A DNA stretch of 5,615 nt from DASRTE01 sp035316885 (GTDB lineage: Bacteria; Actinomycetota; Actinomycetes; Jiangellales; Jiangellaceae). Below are positions 1 through 5,533 of this stretch, in pieces. Both the position numbers and the translations under genes were made by a program. The notes under the pieces were generated by a model. The model did not search any database, had not been told where the DNA came from, and was given only the letters and a program-made list of their open reading frames with translations. Every line of letters starts with the position of its first letter. The first letter of the stretch is position 1. The stretch lies in NCBI GenBank assembly GCA_035316885.1, contig DATHII010000042.1, positions 1 to 5,615 of the forward strand. The letters run 5' to 3'.

Positions 1-14
1 GTCCGTCTGTTCTG

Positions 15-39
15 ATCGGTGTCCGTGGCGGACACCGAT
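15..39. repeat. Perfect 10-bp inverted repeat at the sigma-factor start
   Basis: The arms ATCGGTGTCC (15-24) and GGACACCGAT (30-39) are exact reverse complements around a 5-base centre (25-29). The repeat covers the GTG start codon at 19. It could act as an operator, as an mRNA hairpin hiding the start, or be chance. The window begins only 14 bases upstream, so any promoter context is missing. Confidence 0.5.
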
Positions 40-1056
40 ACGCGCCGAGCGATCGAGGTGGTCTGGCGGATCGAATCGGCCCGGGTCGTCGCCGGTGTTG
101 CCCGGCTTGTCCGCGATGTCGGCCTAGCCGAGAATCTGGCGCAGGACGCGCTGGTCGCCGCTCTCGAGCAGTGGCCGGAGTCGGGTGTACCGGCGCAACC
201 CCGGTGCTCGGATGGTCACAATCGCAAAGCGCCGTGCCATCGATCTCATCCGCCGGCAGGAGGCGTTCGCGCGCGGCTGGCTGAACTCGGACACGAGCTC
301 GAGGTCGAGGCCCTGGACGCCACGGACCCGGCGGTCACTGACCTCGACGGCGAGGAGATCGAGGACGACCTGCTGCGCCTGATCTTCGTCTCGTGCCATC
401 CGGTGCGTCGCCGGGGGGGCGGGTCGCTCTCACGCTGCGCCTGATCGCCTGCCTGACCACAGCGGAGATCGCCCGCGGGTTCCTCGTCGCGGAGCCGACC
501 ATCGCGCAGCGCAACGTCCGGGCCAAGAGGACCCTTGCGCAGGCCGGGGTGCCCTTCGAGGTGCCCGGTCCGGCCGAGCGCGTCGACCGGCTCGGGTCGG
601 TGCTCGAGGTCGTCTACCTGGTGTTCAACGAGGGTTACTCGGCCACCGCCGGTGACGACTGGATGCGGCCCACGCTCTGCGCGGAGGCGTTGCGGCTCGG
701 CCGCGTCCTGGCCGGGCTGATGCCGGACGAGGCGGAGGTGCGGCTTGGCTTCCCTGATGAGATTCAGGCGTCGCGACTGCGGGCGCGGACGGAGCCGTCC
801 GGCGAGCCTGTGCTTCTGCTCGACCAGGATCGGCAACCGACTGGCCACGAATCGCGGCGCTTTACGCCAGGCTGGCCACGCTTACGCCGTCGCCTGTCGT
901 CGAGCTCAACCGCGCGGTCGCGCTCTCGATGGCCCTGGGTCCCGCCGCCGGTCTCGAGCTCATCGACGAGTTCGAGCGCGCTGCCTCCCTGACCCGGAAC
1001 GCTCGGGAACGTGCCTCGCCGACCGCGCCACCGCCTGCGCTCAGCGCGTCAGCTGA
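19..1056 (+). pseudogene. Broken ECF42-type RNA polymerase sigma factor (sigma-70 regions 2 and 4, DUF6596/TPR-like C-terminus)
   Basis: Intact relatives are extracytoplasmic-function sigma factors of about 400 residues that direct RNA polymerase to specific promoters and carry a C-terminal TPR-like extension. The remains can be read from a GTG at 19 by changing frame. Frame 1 (to about 200) gives region 2 with VVWRIESARVVAG and LAQDALVAALEQWPESG. Frame 2 gives TIAKRRAIDLIRR (to about 275). Frame 1 again gives LAELGHELEVE and DDLLRLIFVSCHPV (to about 405). Frame 3 gives region 4 with TTAEIARGFLVAEPTIAQ, then the family motif YLVFNEGYSATAGDDWMRP (to about 837). Frame 2 gives RIAALYARLATL, SPVVELNRAVALSMA and FERAASLTRNARERA (to about 1008). 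Frame 1 gives the tail, ending at TGA 1054-1056. From memory of the family, about 45-50 residues are missing near 837 and about 35 near 968, both in the C-terminal extension, and a short segment near 735-755 is scrambled. It cannot make a working protein. Identity is confident; exact lesion positions are approximate. Confidence 0.88.
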
Positions 1057-1073
1057 CCTTCGTTCAGCGGATC

Positions 1074-1823
1074 GTGCGCCGTCGTCGAATCCAGCTGGCC
1101 GTGCTGGCCATGCCCACCCTGCTACTCGCGCTCGACCTGAGCGTGCTGTACCTGGCGCTGCCGCAGCTCGCCGCCAACCTGAACGCCGACAGCACCCAGC
1201 AACTGTGAATCATCGACATCTACGGCTTGGTGATCGCCGGCTTCCTGATCACGATGGGCACCCTCGGTGACCGGATCGGACGGCGCCGGCTGCTGCTGAT
1301 CGGAGGCGCAGCCTTCGCGGTCACCTCGGTTGTCGCCGCCTACTCCACCAGCGCCGGCATGCTGATCGGCTCGCGCGCCGTGCTCGGCATCGCCGGGGCG
1401 TGCCTGATGCCGTCGACCCTTGCCCTGATCAGCACCAGGTTCCGCGATGCTGCCCAGCGCGGCGTCGCCATCGGCGTGTGGGCGATGTCCGGCCGGCATA
1501 TGTCATCGCCGGTGGCCTGACTTTGGCGGTGGCCGATCTGCTCGTGGTCGCCCAGGCGGACGTCGGCACCGGGGTCGGCGTCGTGTTGGTGGGGGTCGCC
1601 CTGGCGGGGGGCGGCATCAGCCCGCTACGCGCCGCTGCGCTCGGCGCTGCGCGCGAAGCCTTCGTGGCCGGGTCACCACGATCGCCGTCGTGAGTGCCGT
1701 CACATGGCGGGGATCGCCGTCCTCGTGGTGAGGGGACTCCGCCATGTGCCACCCACCGGCGGCGACACCGCCCCAGCCGATGAAGCAGAGACACCGGCCG
1801 AGATCTCCTCAGTCAGACGCTGA
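1074..1823 (+). pseudogene. Broken MFS drug exporter (DHA2 / 14-TMS, QacA-EmrB type)
   Basis: Intact relatives are inner-membrane proton-driven drug exporters of roughly 480-510 residues with 14 helices. Frame 3 from a possible GTG at 1074 shows helix 1 (LAVLAMPTLLLALDLSVLYL), then QQL followed by TGA (1206-1208) where the family has Trp. The same frame continues with IIDIYGLVIAGFL, MFS motif A GTLGDRIGRRRLL, GIAGACLMPSTLALIS and AIGVWAM. Near 1488 the reading jumps to frame 2 with VRPAYVIAGGLTLAVADLL, which matches a late part of the family, so the middle (roughly 150-200 residues) is gone. It continues to GISPL and AAREAFVAG, moves to frame 1 for VTTIAVVSAV (about 1672-1701), and ends in frame 3 as MAGIAVLVVRGLRHVPPTGG, with an acidic tail and TGA at 1821-1823. 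That last segment resembles the normal family C-terminus, which sets the right edge. The start is uncertain and may lie further upstream, overlapping the sigma-factor remains. Not functional. Confidence 0.85.
1701..1748. repeat. Perfect 10-bp inverted repeat inside the exporter remnant
   Basis: CACATGGCGG (1701-1710) and CCGCCATGTG (1739-1748) are exact reverse complements, 28 bases apart. As RNA the stem could extend by a G-U and a G-C pair inward. The spacer holds a smaller complementary pair (CCTC 1721-1724 with GAGG just after 1729). It lies in the surviving 3' coding end of the exporter, so it may be coding coincidence or a folded mRNA end. No T-run follows, so I do not call a terminator. 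Confidence 0.4.
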
Positions 1824-1826
1824 CGA

Positions 1827-2636
1827 TCACTCCACCTGCCGCTGCCGGCGATCGGCCGCCCGCCGTTCCCGGAGCTCCCCAGTGGCGATCGCGTCCAGCG
1901 AGACGTCGTCGAGCGTGGTTACGACCAGGTCGGCGCCTGCCTCCGCCAGCAGTTCCTGGTCGCCGAGGCGGGCGACCCCTAGCGCCGCCATGTGGCCCGC
2001 CTTGGCCGCCTGGATCCCGCTCGATGCGTCCTCGACCACGAAGCAGGCCTCATGGCTCACGCCGAGTTCCTCGGCGCCGGTCAGGAAGATCGTCGGGTCC
2101 GGCTTGCCACGCGGGAAGTCGCGGCCGGAGATGTTGGCATCGAACAGGTCGAGCAGGGTGAATCCGGGCTGCACGAACCCGTAGTCCAGGCGCTGCTCGG
2201 CGGCGAACGTGTCCAGCCGGATCTTGCTGAGGAACAGGTTGGCGTTCTTCGACGACGAAGCTGCCGCGACCGGGATCCCGGCGTCCTTGACCGCCAGAAT
2301 GAAGCGGAGGGCGTCGGGGAAGGCCACGAACTGGCCTGCGTCGATCAGCTCGACGACGTGCTTCTGTTTCGCCGCCGCGTACTCCTCGACGCGGCGATCG
2401 AGGTCGTGCACCCCGTAATACATCAGCGCGGCGCGGGCACCGGCCTTCCGTGGCATCCCCGCTATCACCTGCTGGTACATCGCGGGAGTGAACCGCTCCG
2501 GCGACCAATTCGTCTGGTCACGGATGTCGCGCCAGTCGCCCCCCATCAACTGCTCGAGCGCCTCGCGCCAGGCCTGCTCGTGGGGTGAGTCGACCAGGAC
2601 CCCGTCGACGTCGAAGATCCCACCGGCGAAGGCCAC
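1827..2636 (-). CDS. HAD-superfamily hydrolase, beta-phosphoglucomutase-like
   Basis: This 269-residue cytoplasmic HAD enzyme resembles beta-phosphoglucomutases, which interconvert beta-glucose 1-phosphate and glucose 6-phosphate after phosphorolysis of disaccharides. The GTG at 2636 is chosen because GGAGAGGA lies 6 bases upstream and the HAD core starts at once. Motif I is FDVDGVLVDS (8-17) with nucleophile Asp9 and acid/base Asp11. Motif II is SSSKN (127-131), the motif III lysine is Lys178 in GKPDP, and motif IV is Glu202-Asp203 in VVEDASSG. The cap region has GMPR (60-63) and Lys90 where beta-PGM has its G-x-S-R and lysine substrate contacts. It is longer than the usual 220-230 residues, mainly through an insertion at about 143-172 between motifs II and III. 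The usual maltose or trehalose phosphorylase (GH65) partner is absent, so the natural substrate is open: mutase or sugar-phosphate phosphatase. The stop lies 3 bases from the exporter remnant. The family is secure, the exact reaction less so. Confidence 0.85.
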   Translation of the reverse strand: MAFAGGIFDVDGVLVDSPHEQAWREALEQLMGGDWRDIRDQTNWSPERFTPAMYQQVIAGMPRKAGARAALMYYGVHDLDRRVEEYAAAKQKHVVELIDAGQFVAFPDALRFILAVKDAGIPVAAASSSKNANLFLSKIRLDTFAAEQRLDYGFVQPGFTLLDLFDANISGRDFPRGKPDPTIFLTGAEELGVSHEACFVVEDASSGIQAAKAGHMAALGVARLGDQELLAEAGADLVVTTLDDVSLDAIATGELRERRAADRRQRQVE

Positions 2637-2642
2637 GACACA

Positions 2643-2650
2643 TCCTCTCC
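2643..2650 (-). promoter_or_regulatory. Shine-Dalgarno site of the HAD gene
   Basis: The minus strand reads GGAGAGGA, 6 bases before GTG 2636. This favours that start over upstream in-frame codons; the frame is open to 2729, but the upstream translation is Arg/Gly-rich and unlike the family. Confidence 0.7.
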
Positions 2651-2662
2651 GCGAGTCGACGG

Positions 2663-2887
2663 TCAGCGCAGCCGGAAGAGCACCTCTCCGGCCTGAGGAG
2701 CCACGAGCGTGTCCGGGTCGGTCGCCCACGCGTCAGGGTCGACCTGAGCCGGGTCGAGGTAGTCGAGGTTCGCCGCTCGCGCGCAGCCCCGCACCACGAG
2801 TTCAACCCTGCCACGCCGATAGTTCGCGACAATGCCGGGAGACAGGTGCCAAGGCTCGTCGCGGAAGGGTGAAGGCGATGATGGCAA
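2663..2887 (-). pseudogene. Possible 3' gene fragment of unknown family upstream of the HAD gene
   Basis: A minus-strand frame ends at TGA 2663-2665, 26 bases before the HAD start, and reads about 74 residues. I do not recognise the family. The last 40 or so codons look coding: the third base is mostly G or C and the composition is balanced (LDYLDPAQVDPDAWATDPDT, ending GEVLFRLR). The first half (WHLSPGIVANYRRGRVELVV) has weaker codon bias. The only start is a TTG at 2887 with no Shine-Dalgarno sequence, and it lies inside the start of gnd. An independent small gene is therefore unlikely. A truncated C-terminus of a larger enzyme, once upstream of the HAD gene in the same direction, fits better. 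A GH65-type phosphorylase or another glycosidase would suit the HAD enzyme, but that is inference from context only. It could also be non-coding leader with chance coding bias. It occupies most of the 241-base space between HAD and gnd, in which I see no convincing -35/-10 pair. Confidence 0.35.
2863..2875 (+). promoter_or_regulatory. Shine-Dalgarno region of gnd
   Basis: GGAAGGG (2863-2869) lies 8 bases before ATG 2878, and GAAGG (2871-2875) lies 5 bases before ATG 2881. Either tandem ATG could be used. Together they rule out the long in-frame extension that is open back to 2488, which is only the antisense of the HAD gene and the fragment. Confidence 0.65.
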
Positions 2888-4332
2888 GCCAGCAGCAGGC
2901 GGAGGCGGCTCACGTCGGGGTGGTGGGGCTGGCCGTTATGGGCAGCAATCTCGCGCGCAATTTCGCCAGCCGTGGGCACACCGTGGCGCTGTACAACCGC
3001 ACCCAGGCCCGTACGGATTCGCTGATGGCGGCCCACGGGTCGGAGGGCGCCTTCGTGCCATCGGCCTCGCTGGCGGATTTCGTCGCGAGCCTGGAACGGC
3101 CGCGCCGAATGGTGATCATGGTCCAGGCCGGCGCCGGCACCGACAAGGTGATCGATTCGCTGGTACCGCATCTCGAGGCAGCGGACATCGTCGTCGACGG
3201 CGGCAACGCCCACTACGAGGACACCCGGCGGCGGGAAGCGGCGCTACGCGGGCACGGCCTGCACTTCGTCGGCGCCGGCATCTCCGGCGGGGAGGAGGGC
3301 GCGCTGCTTGGCCCCTGCATCATGCCGGGTGGGTCGCGCGAGTCCTACCAGGCGCTCCGCCCGCTGCTGGAGGGTATCTCCGCAAAGGTCGACGGGGAGC
3401 CCTGCTGCGCCTACATGGGTCCCGACGGGGCCGGCCACTTCGTCAAGATGGTGCACAACGGCATCGAGTACGCCGACATGCAGTTCATTTCCGAGGCGTA
3501 CGACCTGCTCCGCGGCGCCGGGCTCGAGCCGGCCCGCATCGCCGATGTGTTCGCGGAGTGGAACACTGGTGACCTCGACTCGTTCCTCATCGGGATCACC
3601 TCCGAAGTCCTCGGGCACGTCGATGCCGACACGGGCAAACCTCTCGTCGACGTGATCGCCGACTCCGCCGGACAGAAGGGAACCGGCCGCTGGACTGTCG
3701 TCTCGGCGCTGGAGCTGGGCATTCCGCTCAACGCCATCGCCGAATCGGTGTTCGCCCGGTCGACCTCATCCCATGGCCGGCTACGCGCCGCCGCTCAGGA
3801 GGCGCTCAGCGGTCCCAGCGGTGGGTCGGTCCAGGATGTCGAGCGGCTTGTCGCCGACGTCCGCTCAGCGCTGTGGGCGAGCAAGGTCGTCGCGTACGCC
3901 CAGGGACTGGACCACATCCAGGCCGCCAGCGAGGCCTTCGCCTGGGATGTCCACATCGCCTCGGTCGCCAAGATCTGGCGGGGCGGCTGCATCATCCGAG
4001 CCAGGCTGCTGGAGCGGATCCGGCAGGCCTACGCCGACACAGCGCTGCCCACGTTGTTGGCCGATCCCGCTGTCGCCAGCGATCTCGCCCACGCGCAGGA
4101 CGGGTGGCGGCGCACAGTGGCGCAGGCCGCGACGATCGGTGTCCCGGTTCCCGGGTTCGCCGCCGCCCTCGCCTACTACGACACGGTGCGACGCGACCGG
4201 CTCCCGGCCGCCCTCATCCAGGGACTGCGGGATCTCTTCGGCGCCCACACCTACGCCCGCACCGACCGTGAGGGGGTCTTCCACACCCTGTGGTCCGGTG
4301 ACCGCACGGAAACCGAGATTCTGCCGCTGTAG
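2878..4332 (+). CDS. gnd: 6-phosphogluconate dehydrogenase, decarboxylating (NADP+)
   Basis: The enzyme converts 6-phosphogluconate to ribulose 5-phosphate and CO2, reducing NADP+, in the oxidative pentose phosphate pathway in the cytoplasm. The 484 residues match the usual 470-485 long form. The N-terminal Rossmann domain has GLAVMGSN (17-24) and NRT (40-42), the NADP-phosphate site. VDGGNAHYEDT (106-116) and GISGGEEGA (134-142) follow. The catalytic helix is GHFVKMVHNGIEYADM (186-201) with Lys190 and Glu197. The substrate region has QKGTGRWT (266-273) and VFARSTSS (291-298). The C-terminal tail has RDLFGAHTYARTD (451-463), supplying Arg451 and His457, which enter the partner subunit's active site in the family's dimer. 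One oddity: in DLDSFLIGIT the usual acidic residue is Gly239. The tandem ATGs (2878, 2881) give 484 or 483 residues. It is divergent from the HAD gene. No zwf is in view, though a sugar-kinase-like fragment follows. Confidence 0.97.
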   Translation: MMASQQQAEAAHVGVVGLAVMGSNLARNFASRGHTVALYNRTQARTDSLMAAHGSEGAFVPSASLADFVASLERPRRMVIMVQAGAGTDKVIDSLVPHLEAADIVVDGGNAHYEDTRRREAALRGHGLHFVGAGISGGEEGALLGPCIMPGGSRESYQALRPLLEGISAKVDGEPCCAYMGPDGAGHFVKMVHNGIEYADMQFISEAYDLLRGAGLEPARIADVFAEWNTGDLDSFLIGITSEVLGHVDADTGKPLVDVIADSAGQKGTGRWTVVSALELGIPLNAIAESVFARSTSSHGRLRAAAQEALSGPSGGSVQDVERLVADVRSALWASKVVAYAQGLDHIQAASEAFAWDVHIASVAKIWRGGCIIRARLLERIRQAYADTALPTLLADPAVASDLAHAQDGWRRTVAQAATIGVPVPGFAAALAYYDTVRRDRLPAALIQGLRDLFGAHTYARTDREGVFHTLWSGDRTETEILPL

Positions 4333-4382
4333 CACCGGCCGCCGGCCGGCACTCGCCGAGGCTCTGTCCCCACAAGACGGCG

Positions 4383-4532
4383 ATGCTCGCCGACCCGCAC
4401 CCCGCGGCCACCGAACGCGTCGACCCAGACGCCTCGCTCGTCGCGGCCTATGCCCGAACCCGCATCGCGTTGCCGCACCTGGTGGATGCCCTCAGCCCGA
4501 TCGCTGATCTGTTCCGCGCCACCATAAGGTGA
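4383..4532 (+). pseudogene. Possible C-terminal fragment of an FGGY-type sugar kinase
   Basis: From ATG 4383 to TGA 4530-4532 a 49-residue frame reads as protein. It includes ATERVDPDASLVAAYARTR and ALPHLVDALSPIADLFRA, with high third-position GC. The pattern of a proline-aspartate step, an alanine/tyrosine helix and then a short helix ending in Leu-Phe resembles the extreme C-terminus of FGGY kinases (xylulokinase or gluconokinase). A gluconokinase next to gnd would make pathway sense because it produces 6-phosphogluconate. That match is from memory and weak. The same frame is open upstream to just after gnd (about 4335, reading through PHKTAM), but this part matches nothing I know and there is no clear Shine-Dalgarno sequence before ATG 4383. 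It could instead be an unrelated small gene. The following 75 bases (4533-4607) hold only the leader of the next gene, with no promoter I can support. Confidence 0.3.
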
Positions 4533-4607
4533 CCCATTGCATCGAAGTCGCCGCCGAGCCCAACCACACCGTCTCGAGCGGCCCATGAGAACTCGCAGGG
4601 AGGCTGC

Positions 4608-4931
4608 ATGATCGCCCGGATGTGGCGTGGATGGGTCAGGACCGAACAGGCCCAGGCGTACATCGACATCGTTGAGCGAACCGGGATGGCCGGGTACCGG
4701 CAGACCTCTGGCAACATGGACGCGCAACTGCTGACCCGCGACCTCGGCGATGGGCGCACCGAGATCGTCACACTCAGCTGGTGGCCAGACCTCGAACACG
4801 TCAAGGCCTTTGCAGGCGACGATATCGACGTCGCGAGGTACTACCCGGAAGACGACGGATTTCTGATCGATCGGGAGGCAACGGTCGCCCACTACGAAGT
4901 CGCCCCTGTAGAGCCGTCGTCACCGGTGTGA
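4608..4931 (+). CDS. Antibiotic biosynthesis monooxygenase-like dimeric alpha/beta-barrel protein
   Basis: This 107-residue cytoplasmic protein has the look of the ABM/dimeric ferredoxin-like barrel family, whose members range from quinone-forming monooxygenases to haem-degrading enzymes and many of unknown role. Family-like features are MIARMWRGWVRTEQAQAY (1-18, first strand and helix), LLTRDLGDGRTEIVTLSWW (41-59, two strands), LEHVKAFAGDD (62-72) and YYPEDDGFLIDRE (78-90), then HYEV (95-98) as the last strand. The length fits a single barrel domain that would dimerise. The start is set by AGGGAGG (4597-4603), 4 bases before the ATG. No cofactor-binding motif is needed in this family, so activity and substrate cannot be read from sequence. 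It is a stand-alone gene: gnd lies about 275 bases upstream beyond a possible fragment, and the next gene is convergent. Its last 40 bases overlap the 3' end of that gene. Confidence 0.85.
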   Translation: MIARMWRGWVRTEQAQAYIDIVERTGMAGYRQTSGNMDAQLLTRDLGDGRTEIVTLSWWPDLEHVKAFAGDDIDVARYYPEDDGFLIDREATVAHYEVAPVEPSSPV

Positions 4932-5533
4932 CCGCCGCGGCCGGGACCGCGGCCCCGGTCTCCGCGGAACTCCCGCTCGATCGCCGCGGCGATGCGTTCG
5001 GGCACCGCCTCACTCAGTTCGTCCGCCTGTTCCTGGGTCAGCCGCCCGTCCGCGACCGCCTGCTCGATCCGCTCGTTGGCCGCAGCCACCAGGGAGTCGA
5101 CCAGAGCGGCGGTCTCGACGTCCTGTTCCTCCGCGACGTCTGCGAGCGTCGTTCCGTCCGCGGAAAGGGCGTCCCGCAGCTCATCACGCGTCAGTCCTAG
5201 CGCGTCCGCAGCGGCATCGAGATCCAGCGGCACCATGCCGCCATCTCCTCCGTGACCGCCAGGGCCGCGCAGATGCAGGGCGTCGGAGTCGGCGAGGGTC
5301 GCCGCTACTTTGTCCGCCTGGTCCTGCGTGATGGTGCCGTCGCTTACCAGGTCCGCCAGCGCGTCCTTGAGCGCCTGCAGGCGGTCGCTGCTTGCGTCAC
5401 CCGCACCGTCTTCGGAGGTCGAGGCGGCACTGGCCGCCACGGCGAGCGGTGCGCCCACCACGGCGACCCCCAGCCCGGTGAGCCCGAGGACGCCGGCGAG
5501 CCCGGCCGGTGCGATCCTCTTGGTGATCTTCAT
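4892..5533 (-). CDS. Secreted protein with repeated TQxQAD helical motifs, function unknown
   Basis: This is a 213-residue exported protein. Residues 1-36 are a Sec signal peptide: basic MKITKR, a long hydrophobic core (GLAGVLGLTGLGVAVVGAPL) and a probable cut near AVAASA (31-36). The acidic mature part has a helix-turn motif twice: DGTITQDQADKVAATL (65-80) and DGRLTQEQADELSEAV (162-177). Between them lie a Gly/His-rich linker (90-99) and a segment typical of many actinobacterial secreted proteins: LGLTRDELRDALSADGTTL (112-130), then ADVAEEQDVETAALVDSLV (131-149). The C-terminus (190-213) is Arg/Gly-rich and then Gly/Ser/Thr, probably disordered. The ATG at 5533 has GGGAG 8 bases upstream. 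No catalytic residues, lipobox or cell-wall anchor are visible. I know no function for this family; a helical envelope protein is the most I can infer. The remaining 82 bases upstream (5534-5615) hold a weak 7-bp inverted repeat (5557-5563, 5586-5592) but no promoter I trust. Confidence 0.8.
   Translation of the reverse strand: MKITKRIAPAGLAGVLGLTGLGVAVVGAPLAVAASAASTSEDGAGDASSDRLQALKDALADLVSDGTITQDQADKVAATLADSDALHLRGPGGHGGDGGMVPLDLDAAADALGLTRDELRDALSADGTTLADVAEEQDVETAALVDSLVAAANERIEQAVADGRLTQEQADELSEAVPERIAAAIEREFRGDRGRGPGRGGHTGDDGSTGATS

Noticed and set aside
246..848. Long open minus-strand frame across the sigma-factor remnant
   Set aside because: It is antisense of recognisable sigma-factor blocks; the translation is Arg/Pro-rich with no family features.
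1992..2588. Plus-strand open frame opposite the HAD gene
   Set aside because: It is a shadow of the HAD coding sequence, caused by high GC and few stop codons; the HAD motifs on the minus strand are complete.
2488..2877. Upstream extension of gnd to an ATG at 2488
   Set aside because: It would be antisense to the HAD N-terminus; the translation is low-complexity and the family starts at the Rossmann domain, just after ATG 2878, which has a good Shine-Dalgarno site.
4333..4352. GC palindrome (GCCGGCCGGC) after the gnd stop as a terminator
   Set aside because: The arms do not form a hairpin with a proper loop and no T-run follows.
4934..4953. 7-bp GC stem with a 6-base loop just after the monooxygenase-like stop, as a terminator
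   Set aside because: No T-run follows, and the bases encode the Gly/Arg-rich tail of the convergent secreted protein, which explains the GC repeats.
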